In this document: piece by piece, positions 43,335-54,100 of the stretch | Position numbering within the stretch: position 1 is the first letter of the stretch | How the letters are laid out: every line of letters begins with the position of its first letter | DNA from: Dyella nitratireducens | GTDB lineage: Bacteria; Pseudomonadota; Gammaproteobacteria; Xanthomonadales; Rhodanobacteraceae | NCBI RefSeq assembly: GCF_014642835.1 | Contig: NZ_BMJA01000002.1 | Location: 868,867 to 932,866 of the forward strand | Direction: 5' to 3' | Length of the DNA: 64,000 bases | Translations under genes and position numbers: made by a program | Notes under the pieces: generated by a model | Told to the model about the DNA's origin: nothing | The model's input: only the letters and a program-made list of their open reading frames with translations | Database searches by the model: none

Positions 43335-44951
43335 ATGAAAAACAAGGCTGCGATTTTTTGCTTCCCATCACCGCGATATTTCAATCGATTTTATAGGCGG
43401 GCCGCCCTATGCGGATGGGTGTGTTGGTTGAGTGGCATGGCACCTGCCATTCAAGCGGAACAGAGCGTTCGCCACATCGTCGTCGACGTGAAAGGGCCAT
43501 CGTCGCCGCTCGATCGCTTCTACAACTTCTCCGTCGGTTCGGATTATCCCGGCACGCTGATGCGCAACGACAGCCTCGTCCAACTCAAGACGGCGCGGGA
43601 AGAACTCGGCTTCCGCTACATCCGCTTTCATGCCATCTTCCATGACGTGCTTGGCAGCTATCGGGAAGTCGACGGCAAGCCGGTGTATGACTGGACAAAG
43701 ATCGACGAGCTCTACGACAAGCTATTGGTGATGGGCATCCGACCGTTTGTAGAGTTGGGTTTCACGCCGGAAGCCATGAAGACCTCCGATCAGCACATCT
43801 TTTATTGGAAAGGAAATACCTCCCATCCCGTGTTATCGAAGTGGACCGCGCTGGTGGATGCTTTCGTGCGCCACCTTGAGCAACGCTACGGACAACAACA
43901 AATCCGCAGCTGGTATTTCGAAGTGTGGAACGAGCCCAACCTGGCCGGATTCTGGGAAGGCGGCGATCAAAAAGCCTATTTCCAGCTGTTTGACGCCACC
44001 GCGCGCACGATCAAGAAGATCGATCCAGCGCTGAAAGTAGGCGGCCCGGCTACCGCGGGTGCCGCGTGGGTACCGGAACTGATCGCGCATACCACACAGG
44101 CCGGTGTGCCGCTCGATTTCGTCAGCACGCATATCTATGGTGTGGATGGCGGCTTTCTCGATGAAAACGGTCAGAGCGATACCGAACTGTCGCCCTCGCC
44201 GGATGCGATCGTTGGCGACGTTCGACGTGTGCGTGGGCAGATCAGTCACTCATCGCGACCGAACTTGCCACTGTATTTCACCGAATGGAGTACCAGCTAT
44301 ACGCCGCGCGATGCAGTGCATGATTCGTATGTGAGCGCTGCTTACGTGCTCAGCAAGCTCAAAGCCAGCGAGGGCATGGTGCAAGGCATGAGCTATTGGA
44401 CTTTCAGCGACCTTTTCGAAGAGCCCGGTCCACCCACGGCGCCGTTCCAGGGTGGCTTTGGGTTGATGAACCCCCAAGGCATCCGCAAGCCGGTGTATTT
44501 CGCCTACAAGTATCTCAACCGTCTTGGTAGCACTGAACTGAAAACTGCAGACGCGCAAAGTTACGTGACCTGGCATGACGGCGTGCTTGGCGTGCTGGCA
44601 TGGGATTTTGTGCAGCCAAGGCAGGACAAGAGCAACCGTTCGTTCTACACCAAGCTGTTGCCGGCTCTTTCGGAAGGGAGCATCAGCCTTGATCTCAAGC
44701 ATCTGCCGCCGGGCAAATACCAGGCTGCCATCTATCGGACGGGGTTCGATGCTAACGATGCGTACTCGGTTTATTTGCGCATGGGCTCGCCCAAATCATT
44801 GAGTGCTTTACAGCTGCAGAAGTTGCAAGCTGCAACAGCAGATCATGCTGATATGCGTTCGCTAGTCGTAGGCGCAGACGGGAGCGCAAGCCTGGTTGTG
44901 GCCATGCGATCTAATGACGTTGTGTTTGTGGAGGTTGTTCGGCGTGAATGA
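43335..44951 (+). CDS. Secreted GH39 beta-xylosidase-like glycosidase
   Basis: The product is 538 aa. The N-terminus is a long export signal (basic to residue ~22, core ALCGWVCWLSGMAPAIQA). The (beta/alpha)8 GH39 domain has LGFRYIRFHAIFHDVLGSY and MGIRPFVELGFTPEAM. The acid/base Glu200 lies in WYFEVWNEPNLAGFW and the nucleophile Glu317 in LPLYFTEWSTSY, with FGLMNPQGIRKPVYFAYKYL near the barrel end. A C-terminal beta-sandwich follows. Length and motifs fit bacterial GH39 xylosidases, which release xylose from xylo-oligosaccharides. AGGGAAT lies just upstream of ATG 43335 as a modest ribosome binding site. It works with the adjacent GH51 and GH74 enzymes. Confidence 0.9.
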   Translation: MKNKAAIFCFPSPRYFNRFYRRAALCGWVCWLSGMAPAIQAEQSVRHIVVDVKGPSSPLDRFYNFSVGSDYPGTLMRNDSLVQLKTAREELGFRYIRFHAIFHDVLGSYREVDGKPVYDWTKIDELYDKLLVMGIRPFVELGFTPEAMKTSDQHIFYWKGNTSHPVLSKWTALVDAFVRHLEQRYGQQQIRSWYFEVWNEPNLAGFWEGGDQKAYFQLFDATARTIKKIDPALKVGGPATAGAAWVPELIAHTTQAGVPLDFVSTHIYGVDGGFLDENGQSDTELSPSPDAIVGDVRRVRGQISHSSRPNLPLYFTEWSTSYTPRDAVHDSYVSAAYVLSKLKASEGMVQGMSYWTFSDLFEEPGPPTAPFQGGFGLMNPQGIRKPVYFAYKYLNRLGSTELKTADAQSYVTWHDGVLGVLAWDFVQPRQDKSNRSFYTKLLPALSEGSISLDLKHLPPGKYQAAIYRTGFDANDAYSVYLRMGSPKSLSALQLQKLQAATADHADMRSLVVGADGSASLVVAMRSNDVVFVEVVRRE

Positions 44952-45014
44952 TGTGTTGGCTGCATTCGTCACGGCCGTGAGGCTCTTACGTCAAACCTTT
45001 GAAAGGATACTCTC

Positions 45015-46166
45015 TTACGGCTCATTCCACGCACCCTCATCCGCCGTGCCGCTATCCGCCACTGTGCTAATAGCTTGCGTGTTTACATCAAGCATATTCA
45101 CCGAATAATAAACGCCTTCGTTCGGGCCCTGAACAATGTGGTTCGTGCGATTGAGCAGCATGTGCGAATCATCCCTGGACCAGCCGACGGGATAATAAAA
45201 ATCGAAGCCATCCGGCTTGTTGGTGATCTGGCGGACGTCACCGCTGACGGCACACATGACAAACACTGCGCCAAAAGGAAAGGGCGAACCCGTCACCGTA
45301 ACGTTTCGCGAGAACGCAAAGTGCTTGCTGTCATGGGACCAGCTTGGCGAACTGCCGTAAAGATCGCCAAACTCCCCGCCGCTGGTTTTGCCGGTGATGA
45401 AATTCACGATCTCCATGGCGGACGTGGTATCCCATGCATAAACCCCACGCGTGCCATCCGGTGAGATCACCAGGTGGGCAGGGTCGCCGGTATTCAGATG
45501 CGAGATCCGAATCGCTTTGCCGGTAGCGACGTCGACGCTATAAACATCCGAATAGGATGGCGGGGTTAAGCCCTCGGTGCCCAGATAGTGGATTTCGACG
45601 AACAACTGCTTGCCATCGGGTGACCATTGCGGTGGCTGGAAAGCGCCGTTGGCGGGGCCAGGACAGAACAGGGTGTGTTGATCATTCCCATTCGGCCTGA
45701 CCATGGCCAGGCATTGGTGGTTGTCCACGCCACCGTCGATAAAAGCAATCCATGAACTAGGCCCCCACACCGGATATTGGTGCCTGCTCTTGCCGATGGT
45801 GATTTGCTGGAGCGTTCCGTTGTCACGATTCAAGCGATAGATCTGCGACTCGATAAACCAATCCACGGTGGCAACGCGCTCGAACACAATCGCATGACCA
45901 TACGTGGACCATCGGGCGCCCAGATCCAGTGTGCCGATGGTCAATGGCGTCAGCGCCATCGTTTTGCCGCCTGCTGCGGGTGTCACGTAGATCGCGGTAG
46001 CGTCCGTGACGTCGCCAGCGGCGACATGGCTCTGCGAGTAGAGCACCGAACCATCTGGCGCTTGTTCGGCTGCTTTGCCGTCCGGTGCGTAGATGGCTGC
46101 ACATGAAGCGGTTACAACAAAAGAAAGCGTCACTGCCAAGCGGCGCACGCGCTGCGTGAATTTCAT
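45015..46166 (-). CDS. Secreted TolB-like beta-propeller protein
   Basis: The product is 383 aa with an N-terminal signal segment (LAVTLSFVVTASCAAI); a Cys follows VTAS, but the lipobox is weak. The rest is a string of PD40/WD40-like blades: WSPDGKQLFVEIHYL, ISPDGTRGVYAWD, WSHDSKHFAFSRN and WSRDDSHMLLNRT. Such propellers bind proteins or sugars in the periplasm or at the surface; no catalytic residues are evident. It ends convergently with the GH39 gene, 63 bases apart. The upstream region on its strand holds a large palindromic repeat (46316-46437). A role in polysaccharide use is possible from context only. Confidence 0.8.
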   Translation of the reverse strand: MKFTQRVRRLAVTLSFVVTASCAAIYAPDGKAAEQAPDGSVLYSQSHVAAGDVTDATAIYVTPAAGGKTMALTPLTIGTLDLGARWSTYGHAIVFERVATVDWFIESQIYRLNRDNGTLQQITIGKSRHQYPVWGPSSWIAFIDGGVDNHQCLAMVRPNGNDQHTLFCPGPANGAFQPPQWSPDGKQLFVEIHYLGTEGLTPPSYSDVYSVDVATGKAIRISHLNTGDPAHLVISPDGTRGVYAWDTTSAMEIVNFITGKTSGGEFGDLYGSSPSWSHDSKHFAFSRNVTVTGSPFPFGAVFVMCAVSGDVRQITNKPDGFDFYYPVGWSRDDSHMLLNRTNHIVQGPNEGVYYSVNMLDVNTQAISTVADSGTADEGAWNEP

Positions 46167-46510
46167 AAGGTTTCCCTCGGTGATTTCCTATCCGAACGCA
46201 CTATGGCGGCGATGCTACGGTTGCGTGCGTGAAGCTTCGGAAAAAACTTCAGGTGTTTGCGTATTTTGTGTTGACACGGGAAAGGCAATTTACAGTGATG
46301 CCTGATTTTGCCTCACCGTCATTCCGGCGAAAGCCGGAATCCAGTCAAGAATGGTGTGCGAAGCACTCGAAATAATTGGTTTTGAGTGCTTCGCGCGACG
46401 TATTAAAACTGGATTCCGACCTTCACCGGAATGACGGCTGGAGCATTTACAATTTCTTCTTCATCTCTGCTGCACACTTCCCACCCTGCTAATTTCGTCG
46501 AGATAACGTC
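46167..46510. other. 344-bp divergent gap holding a MITE-like repeat
   Basis: It separates the TolB-like gene (minus) from the disulfide oxidoreductase gene (plus). Its middle third is the 122-bp palindromic element at 46316-46437. No further gene is visible, and promoters for both flanking genes should lie in the remaining unique sequence. Confidence 0.6.
46316..46437. repeat. MITE-like palindromic repeat (CCGTCATTCCGG family)
   Basis: Outer inverted arms CCGTCATTCCGGCGAAAGCC (left) and the near-complement ending CACCGGAATGACGG (right) enclose an inner palindrome, GCGAAGCAC (46358-46366) and GTGCTTCGC (46386-46394). Repeats with these outer arms are widespread in Proteobacteria. A decayed relative lies at 23111-23230. 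Confidence 0.8.
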
Positions 46511-47884
46511 ATGAATCAGCAATTCGACGCGGTAGTGGTCGGTGCAGGGCAGGCGGGACCTTCATTGGCCGAGCGCCTGGGCAAATCCGGCCGCAAAGTC
46601 GCCGTGATCGAGCGCAAACTGGTGGGTGGTACGTGCGTCAATACCGGCTGTATTCCCACCAAGGCCATGGTGGCCAGTGCCTATGTTGCCAAGCAGGCCC
46701 GCAGTGCGGGGAACTACGGTGTCAATACCGGCGACGTCCGCGTGGACATGGAGGCGGTTTGGCAGCGTACGCAAGGCATATCGGGACAGTCGCGCAGCAG
46801 CGTCGAGAAGTGGCTGGCCGGCATGCAGAACGTTTCCCTGTTGCGCGGGCACGCCGCATTCGAATCACCGAACACGTTGCGCGTGGGCGACACGCTGATC
46901 GAGGCTGGCGAGATATTCCTCAATGTCGGTGGCCGTGCGGTGGCGCCGGATTTTCCCGGCATCGATAGCGTGCCTTATCTCACCAACACCGGCATCCTGG
47001 AGTTGCGGCAGTTGCCAAGGCACTTGGTGATCGTCGGCGGCAGTTATATCGGTTTGGAGTTCGGGCAGATGTTTCGGCGTTTCGGTGCCGAGGTCACCAT
47101 CGTCGAACGCAGCGATCGCCTGTTACCGAAGGAGGACCCCGATGTTTCGGCGGCGGTGGTCGATATCCTGGAAAAAGAGGGCATCAAGCTGCACCTTGCC
47201 GCCGAATGCATCGAGCTGCATGGCAAGGCGGGTGAGATAAGTGTCCTCGCGAAATGCGCCAAGCCTGGTTTGGAAGTACATGGCACGCATCTGCTGCTGG
47301 CAGTGGGCCGCCGGCCCAACACCGATGCGCTTGGCCTGGACAAGGCCGGCGTCAATACCAACGAGCACGGCTACATTACCGTCGATGACCAATGCCGCAC
47401 GAATGTCAGCGGCATTTGGGCGATGGGCGAATGCAACGGCCATGGCGCCTTTACCCATACGGCGTACAACGACTACGAAATCGTTGCCGCCAACGTATTG
47501 GACGAAGAACCGCGGCGCATTTCCGACCGCATTCTCGCTTACGCACTCTTTATCGATCCACCGCTTGGGCGCATTGGACTCACCGAGCAGGAGGCGCTTA
47601 AAAAGGGCCATGACGTGCGAGTGGGTGTACGCCCCATGACGCGTGTGGGGCGCGCGGTGGAGCGCGGTGAAGCGTTGGGTTTTATGAAGGTGATCGTGGA
47701 TGGGAAGAGCGAGCAGTTGCTCGGCGCGGCCATCCTGGGTGTCAATGGCGACGAGGCTATCCATAGCTTGCTGGATGTGATGTATGCCAAGGCGCGGTAT
47801 CAAACAGTCACGCATGCGGTGCATATTCATCCGACTGTTGCGGAATTGCTGCCCACGGTACTACAGAGCCTTTCACCTCTGTAG
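46511..47884 (+). CDS. FAD-dependent pyridine nucleotide-disulfide oxidoreductase (mercuric-reductase-like)
   Basis: The product is 457 aa. The N-terminal FAD-binding motif GAGQAGPSLAERLGKSG is followed by the redox-active disulfide Cys42/Cys47 in GGTCVNTGCIPTKAM. The NAD(P)H-binding region reads VIVGGSYIGLEFGQMFRRFG, with a second FAD motif near GIWAMGECNG. The dimerisation domain carries HAVHIHPTVAELLP, with the His that serves as active-site base in this class. It lacks the N-terminal heavy-metal domain and the C-terminal Cys pair of true MerA, so mercury reduction is unlikely; the substrate is unknown. The stop codon TAG is provided by the first bases of the following REP element. Confidence 0.9.
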   Translation: MNQQFDAVVVGAGQAGPSLAERLGKSGRKVAVIERKLVGGTCVNTGCIPTKAMVASAYVAKQARSAGNYGVNTGDVRVDMEAVWQRTQGISGQSRSSVEKWLAGMQNVSLLRGHAAFESPNTLRVGDTLIEAGEIFLNVGGRAVAPDFPGIDSVPYLTNTGILELRQLPRHLVIVGGSYIGLEFGQMFRRFGAEVTIVERSDRLLPKEDPDVSAAVVDILEKEGIKLHLAAECIELHGKAGEISVLAKCAKPGLEVHGTHLLLAVGRRPNTDALGLDKAGVNTNEHGYITVDDQCRTNVSGIWAMGECNGHGAFTHTAYNDYEIVAANVLDEEPRRISDRILAYALFIDPPLGRIGLTEQEALKKGHDVRVGVRPMTRVGRAVERGEALGFMKVIVDGKSEQLLGAAILGVNGDEAIHSLLDVMYAKARYQTVTHAVHIHPTVAELLPTVLQSLSPL

Positions 47885-47954
47885 GTCGGGGTGCAAACCC
47901 CAACATCGCTATGCCCAAGGACACCGCCATGTTGGGGTTTGCACCCCAACCTAC
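47881..47954. repeat. GTAG-headed REP doublet (copy 6), overlapping a stop codon
   Basis: The left arm GTAGGTCGGGGTGC has a T-to-C change. The right arm GCACCCCAACCTAC is consensus. Bases 47882-47884 (TAG of the GTAG head) are the stop codon of the upstream oxidoreductase. The gene on the other side is convergent. Confidence 0.9.
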
Positions 47955-47989
47955 GTCACTTTGCCTCTTGGCCGTCATTCCCGAAAGCC

Positions 47990-50299
47990 TCACGCCACAT
48001 GCTTCGCCTTCACCCACTGCTGCCTTATCGGCAAAGCACGAATCCTTTCCCCCGTTGCCGCAAAAATCGCATTGGTCAACGCCGGCGCAATCGGCGGCAA
48101 GCCCGGTTCGCCAACGCCGCTCAATGGCACCGAGAAATCATCCGCCGCCACCATGTGCACATGAATCTCGCGTGGCGCTTCGTTCATGCGCAACACCAGG
48201 AAGTCGTTGAAGTTGGATTGTTCGGCGTGCCCGTTCTTGAAGCTGACTTCGCCATGCAGGGCCAAGCCAATGCCCATGATCACCGCGCCTTCCAACTGCG
48301 AGCGCACCCGTTCGGGATTCACTTGTGGCCCGCAGTCGATGGCGATATCCACGCGGGGGATGCTCAGCTTGCCATCGGGCGTGGCTTCCACCTCGATCAC
48401 CGCCGCAGTATACGTGACAAAGCTGCGATGCGCCGCCAGGCCAAGGCCACGCCCCTTGGGCCGCTTGCGATCCCAGTCGGCCGCCGCCGTCACGGTTTCA
48501 ATCACGCGCTTCATGCGCTGGGTGTCGACCGGAAAAAGCTTGGGATCTTCGCCGTAGTTCGTAAACGGCAACTGCGTTGATGGATCGAACTGGCGGTCGG
48601 GGCCGATCAGTTCCAAAAGGAAATCACGGTGATCGCGCCCAGCTGCCGCCGCCAATTCTGAGACGAAGCTTTGGATGCCGTAGGCATGCGGGATGTTGTA
48701 CACCGAGCGGAACCAGCCGATGCGGGTATGCGCGTCGATCGCTGGATTTTCGATGCGCACGTTGGGAATGGCGAAGGGCAGGTCGACAATACCCTGATTC
48801 AACTCGCCGGCCTGCTCGTGATCGATGCCGGGCATGAACGTCGACGAGATGGATGGCGCAACGGTGCGATGCAACCAGCCGGCAACCTTGCCGGAACCAT
48901 CCAGCGCCGCTTCGAAGTGTTCAGCCGATACGGCGTGGAAATAATCGTTGACGATGTCGTCCTCGCGCGTCCACAGCAGTTTGACCGGCTTGGCCATGGC
49001 ACGCGAGAGCAGGGCGGCTTCCACGACGTAATCGGGCTTGGATTTGCGCCCGAAACCGCCGCCGAGCAACGTGACATTGACAGTGACGTTCGCATCCGGA
49101 ATACCCAATGCTTTCACCAGCTCGGTGCGAACGTCTTGCGGCGATTGCGTAGGTGCCCACACTTCGCACTTGCCATCCGCAAAACGCGCGACCGCGCAGG
49201 GCGGTTCCATGGTGGCGTGCGCAAGATGCGGAATGTAGTAATCGGCAGTGACGCGTTTGGCGGCGCCATGCAAGGCCTGGTCGACGTTGCCGTCGTTGCG
49301 CACCAGCTTGCCGGGCTTGCGGTTGGCCGCGTCGAGCTGTGCACGATAGGCAACCGAGTCGTAGCTGGCATTCGGCCCGCTGGCCCAGTTGAGTTTCAAC
49401 TGCTCGCGCGCCTTGATGGCGGTCCAGCTGTTGTCGGCAATCACCGCCACACCGCCCAGCGGTTGAAAACCGGAAGGCAGCGGCGTGGATTGCAATGTCA
49501 TCACTTTCACCACGCCCGGCATTTTCTCTGCAGCGCTTCCGTCGAATGAAGCGAGCTTGTCGCCGTATACCGGAGGACGTGCGATGACGGCATAAAGCAT
49601 GCCGTCAAGACGCATGTCGATGCCGTACGGCGCGCGGCCGGTGACGATGTCGTGGTTGTCGATCAGCGGCGTCTTGCCTTTGCCGATATAGCGGAATTCG
49701 GCCGGCGACTTCAGTGCCAGCGTGTTCGGATCGGGGGCGGGCAATGCCGCCGCCTTGGTGGCCAGTTCGCCAAAGCCGAGCTTGCGTCCGCTCTTGGTAT
49801 CGGCCACTTCATGGATGCCGGCTTTCACTTGGCTCAGCGGTACGCCCCATTGCGCGGCGGCGGCTTGTTCCAGCATCGTGCGCGCGGCGGCACCGGCGCG
49901 GCGCAAGGCAGCAAAACTCTGGCGCAGGCTGCGCGAACCATCGGTGTCCTGGTCACCGTATTTCACTTCATCGCCCGGCGCCTGGCGCACTTTCACACGC
50001 GACCAATCCGCGCCAAGTTCATCGGCAACCACCATCGCCACGCTGGTGCGCACACCTTGGCCCATTTCAGAGCGGATGCAGACCACGGTCACCATGCCGT
50101 CCGACGCAATCTCGACGAACAGGTGCGGATCGTCGCGCAGGCCATGCTCGGTGCCTTCACCACCGTATTTCTTCCTGGGTGTCTCCGCCGCACGTGCGAG
50201 CACCGGCAGGCCAAACGCCAACAGCAGGCTGCCTGCGCCGAAACCGAGCAGGAATGAGCGGCGACTTTCATTGCAAATGTGCAGGCTATCGTTGTTCAT
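47990..50299 (-). CDS. Molybdopterin-binding large subunit of a xanthine-dehydrogenase-family hydroxylase (IorB-like)
   Basis: The product is 769 aa. The N-terminus carries a Tat signal ([20 protein letters not shown], cut near ARA), so the enzyme is exported folded with its cofactor. Recognisable stretches are [60 protein letters not shown] and the C-terminal [20 protein letters not shown], whose Glu is the family's catalytic residue. It oxidises an N-heterocycle or aldehyde at the molybdenum centre; substrate unknown. Its start overlaps the stop of the 2Fe-2S subunit gene (ATGA), so subunits are made in balance. The cytochrome-type acceptor subunit seen in some relatives is absent. Confidence 0.92.
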   Translation of the reverse strand: MNNDSLHICNESRRSFLLGFGAGSLLLAFGLPVLARAAETPRKKYGGEGTEHGLRDDPHLFVEIASDGMVTVVCIRSEMGQGVRTSVAMVVADELGADWSRVKVRQAPGDEVKYGDQDTDGSRSLRQSFAALRRAGAAARTMLEQAAAAQWGVPLSQVKAGIHEVADTKSGRKLGFGELATKAAALPAPDPNTLALKSPAEFRYIGKGKTPLIDNHDIVTGRAPYGIDMRLDGMLYAVIARPPVYGDKLASFDGSAAEKMPGVVKVMTLQSTPLPSGFQPLGGVAVIADNSWTAIKAREQLKLNWASGPNASYDSVAYRAQLDAANRKPGKLVRNDGNVDQALHGAAKRVTADYYIPHLAHATMEPPCAVARFADGKCEVWAPTQSPQDVRTELVKALGIPDANVTVNVTLLGGGFGRKSKPDYVVEAALLSRAMAKPVKLLWTREDDIVNDYFHAVSAEHFEAALDGSGKVAGWLHRTVAPSISSTFMPGIDHEQAGELNQGIVDLPFAIPNVRIENPAIDAHTRIGWFRSVYNIPHAYGIQSFVSELAAAAGRDHRDFLLELIGPDRQFDPSTQLPFTNYGEDPKLFPVDTQRMKRVIETVTAAADWDRKRPKGRGLGLAAHRSFVTYTAAVIEVEATPDGKLSIPRVDIAIDCGPQVNPERVRSQLEGAVIMGIGLALHGEVSFKNGHAEQSNFNDFLVLRMNEAPREIHVHMVAADDFSVPLSGVGEPGLPPIAPALTNAIFAATGERIRALPIRQQWVKAKHVA

Positions 50300-50757
50300 G
50301 CTGCACTCCCTTCACTGGCGGCGAGTTTGATCGCAGCGCGAATGCGCGTGTATGTGCCGCAGCGGCAGATGTTGCCGGACATCGCAGCCTCGATATCGTC
50401 ATCGCTGGGATGCGGATTGTTTTTCAGCAGCGAGGCAGCCTGCATGATCTGCCCGGCCTGGCAGTAACCGCATTGCGCCACATTGAGTGTCATCCAGGCG
50501 CGCTGCACCGGATGGCTGCCATCTGGCGACAAACCTTCAATGGTGATGACGTGTTTGCCCGCGGCGGCCACCACCGGCGTGACGCAGGAGCGCACGGCCG
50601 TGCCATCCAGATGCACCGTGCACGCACCGCACAAGGCCATGCCACAACCGAACTTGGTGCCGGTGTAACCCAGCGTGTCGCGCAGGTACCAGAGCAAAGG
50701 CATCTCGGGTGGACCGTCGAAGGAATGGTCGTGTCCGTTGATGGTCAACGTGAGCAT
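50296..50757 (-). CDS. 2Fe-2S small subunit of the molybdenum hydroxylase (IorA-like)
   Basis: The product is 153 aa, normal for the family. The plant-type ferredoxin cluster is [16 protein letters not shown] plus a later Cys (RSCVTP). The second cluster of the helical domain is GYCQAGQIM and [12 protein letters not shown]. It passes electrons from the molybdenum site of the large subunit to an acceptor. The genes overlap by 4 bases (50296-50299). Upstream on its strand is a 406-bp divergent region that holds a single REP hairpin. Confidence 0.93.
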   Translation of the reverse strand: MLTLTINGHDHSFDGPPEMPLLWYLRDTLGYTGTKFGCGMALCGACTVHLDGTAVRSCVTPVVAAAGKHVITIEGLSPDGSHPVQRAWMTLNVAQCGYCQAGQIMQAASLLKNNPHPSDDDIEAAMSGNICRCGTYTRIRAAIKLAASEGSAA

Positions 50758-51163
50758 GGGGGACCTCTTCAGCTTGGGGGACGGTAGTTGGCAAAGGTAC
50801 TGCCGATACGCCGTTTTAAGGAATGCCAGAGGTTGTCAGGTTCTTGCCTGATGCTGTGACGGGTGAGTTTTCGCACAGCTTCGTAGGTTGGGGTTTGCAC
50901 CCCAACCTACGAGCTGCGGGGCCGTTGGGATGGCAAACCCCTTCCACCACCGCCCGGAACCCGCCATAGTTATCGCAGCGTGAAAACGCGCTGTTCGGGG
51001 GAACCAGGGATGAAGGGGGAGCACGCATGATGGTGCGTGCATGCAAAAAAACCACTTTTCGTCCGACACGTCCCACCGCGAGGTGCGAGGGCGGCTGTCC
51101 TGCCTGGATGGCCGTGCACGCAGGAAGCTGAAACGAAGTCATCGCTTGCAAGGAGAGGTAAGG
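50758..51163. other. 406-bp divergent region with a single REP hairpin
   Basis: It lies between the molybdenum hydroxylase operon (minus) and the M48 peptidase gene (plus). Apart from the hairpin at 50876-50915 I see no gene. AGGAGAG at 51151-51157 is the ribosome binding site that fixes the downstream start at GTG 51164. Confidence 0.6.
50876..50915. repeat. Collapsed single-hairpin REP (copy 7)
   Basis: The core GTAGGTTGGGG...CCCCAACCTAC (50883-50910) folds into a 12-bp stem with a 4-base TTGC loop. Flanking CAGCT/AGCTG extend it with one bulge. It equals a REP doublet from which everything between the two TTGGGG motifs has been deleted. Confidence 0.85.
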
Positions 51164-54100
51164 GTGAACGTGATCTATCCAGCCGGTCCCGCCGACGTCC
51201 CGGAGGGCTTTGCTCGTCCCAGCGGCACCTATTTGCGCCATGCCTGGCTCGCCGTGGCTGCGTTGCTGCTGTTTATTGCACTGTATGTCGCGCTAGCAGC
51301 CTGGTTTGTTTACAACGGTGTGACTGAACTGGCCAGGGTTTCCGACGGTGACGGTTTCGGTGCGGGGCTGGTGGGCGGGGGCAGCCTGTTTTTTGCGGTG
51401 TTCCTGATCAAGGCGCTGTTCTTCATCAAGAAGGGCGCACAAGCCGACGGCATCGAGCTGACCCGCAAAGATCAGCCACGGCTGTTCGACTTTCTCGATC
51501 GCATCGCCGACGAAGCCGGCGCGCCGCGTCCGCACAGGGTATACGCCAGCGGCCGGGTCAATGCGGCGGTGTCGTACGACCTGTCGCTGCTCAACTTGCT
51601 GTTTCCCTCGCGCAAGAATCTAGAGATTGGCTTGGGCCTGGTGAACATGCTGAATCTGGGCGAATTCAAAGCGGTTTGCGCGCATGAATTCGGCCATTTC
51701 GGGCAGCGTTCCATGGCCGTCGGGCGATGGGTTTATACGGCGCAGCAGGTGGCTGCCTACATCGTGACGCGCCGTGATGCGCTGGACGGTTTTCTGCGTG
51801 GGCTATCCCGTCTCGATATCCGCATTGCCTGGATCGGCTGGCTGCTGGGTATCGTGATCTGGGCGCTGCGTGTCGTCGTCGATGCCGGCTTTCGGCTGGT
51901 AGTGCTCGCGCAGCGTGCATTGGCGCGCGAGATGGAATTGCAGGCGGATCTGGTGGCGGTGTCGCTCACCGGCAGCGATGCGTTGGTACACGCGCTGCAT
52001 CGCTTGAAGGTGGCCGACGATGCCTGGGATCGCAGCTTGAATTTCCTGCGCGGTGAAGTGGGAGCGAATCGTCCACCGCGCGACATCTTTGCCGTGCAGC
52101 TGGCGCTGGCCGATCGGCTCGGCATCATCTACAACGATCCCGGCTACGCCAATCGTCCGCAGTTGCCGGCCGAGGGTGGCGCGGCGTTTCGCGTATTCGA
52201 GAGTGAATTGGCACAACCACCGCGCATGTGGGCGACGCACCCCATGAATCACGAGCGCGAAAGCAACGCCAAGCGCACTTACTTGTTTGCGCCGGCTGAT
52301 GAGCGCAGCGCGTGGTCCATCTTCGATCACGAACAAGCTTTGCGCGAGCGCATGACGAACGACCTGGGCGGCAAGCCAACGCAGCCGCCGGTGGAACTGG
52401 ATGAAACACTGAAGCGGCTGGACGATCAGTTCGCGCGCGAACACCTCAAGCCGGATTACCGCGGCATCTATCTAGGTATGTCGCCCGTGCGGCATACCGC
52501 CAGCCCGGATGAGTTGTATTACGAGAACGCCGTGCCGCGCCTGCCGTTGTCGCTGGACGATCTATATCCGCCGCGCATCGGCGAAGAGCTGGATCGCCTG
52601 CAATCGCTCGAGCGCGAGCATGCCTTGCTGTGCTCGCTGCGCGATCGCATCTACAACGCGCCAGATGGCGTCATACGTCATCGTGGCCACATCCTGAAAC
52701 GCAGCCAGTTGCCGGCCACCATTGCCGAGGTGGAAAAAGAGCGCACCGGCGTGCAATCGAGTCTGCACTCGATCTTGCGCCGCGTACGCAGCCTGCATCT
52801 GAAAGTGGCCGCCGCGCAGGCGCCAGCATGGCGCGATTACCTGCTCGGCGTATTGCATGTACTGCATTACGCGGATCATGCGGAAGCCAATCTGCGCGAC
52901 GCACAAGCTGCACTCGCCAAGGACTACCGCCAGGCTGCCGCGCGCGGCAGCATCAATGAGAATGGCGTGCGCCGCATCCTGGCCGGTGCAAGCGACGTGC
53001 ACCGCGCGATTTGCGGGATCTACAACGAAGCCGGCACGGTGAAGCCCAGCGCACGCATCATGGCCAGGCTGGGTGCGGCGAGCTGGGCGCAGGCGCTTGG
53101 CACCTACGGTTTGCGCGCGCCGGAGCGCGCCAACATCAACGAGTGGTTGCGTCACATCGACGGATGGATCAATCGCGTCGGTGGCTGGCTATCGGCTCTG
53201 CGCCGCGTTGCGCTCGATGAATTGCTGGCCATGGAAGCGTCGATGGCGGCGGCGACGCGTGACGTGCCGCCTGGCGAGGCACCTGGCGAAATCCCCTCCG
53301 TGCACAAGGAATACCCCACGCTGGTGCCCGGCACCGAGCGCGGGCAGCAAGTGAAGCAAGGTTTCTGGCAGCGTTTCGAAACTGCCGGTGATCGCCTTTC
53401 CGGCCTGGCCCGAGCCGCAGCAGCGATGGCGATCGTCGGTTCCGTGCTGGTGTTCGGGTGGCTGCACGAGAGCACCAAGGTGACGGTGTACAACCCGCTG
53501 GATCGCACCGTGTCAGCCACCGTCGATGGCCAACACGTCACCGTGCTGCCGCATGAACATGACGATGTGTCGGTACATGGTCTGGGCAATGTGCAAGTGG
53601 ATGCGCGCACCGATGATGGCCAAGCCATCGAGCATTTCTCCGCGCCGATCAATCGCGCCGACAACCATGTCGTCTACACGGTAGCCAGCGCTGCACCGTT
53701 GCATTCATGGATAGCGTCATACGGTTCTGCTCCCAGGATGGGAGCATCGCTGTTGCCACCGCAACGTTGGCAGGTGGTGCACGCCGATGACGTGTTCACG
53801 CAACCTCCGCAGCGTATTCAAACCAGCGGCGGCCAAGGCATGCGCACCGTGCTTGACGGCATGGACAACTTGCCGCCGGAGTTCTATGCCGACCAGATCA
53901 AGGATCAGCAAGCTGCCGCGGCGATGCTGCTGGCGCACGTACGTTTCGACAAACCCGATTCCGCCAACTTGATGAGTTGGTTGGAATTGGCGCGTCCCGT
54001 GCCGGGTTTCAACGACGTCTTTGCCGCGCGTCGCAAGCAATTCCCGCTCGATGTGGCTGCCATGCGTCTGGAGCAGGATTACGACGTCGGTGCAACGCGT

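Noticed and set aside
46511-47884. True mercuric reductase (merA)
   Set aside because: No N-terminal HMA domain, no C-terminal vicinal Cys pair and no mer genes nearby; only the general disulfide-reductase fold is supported.
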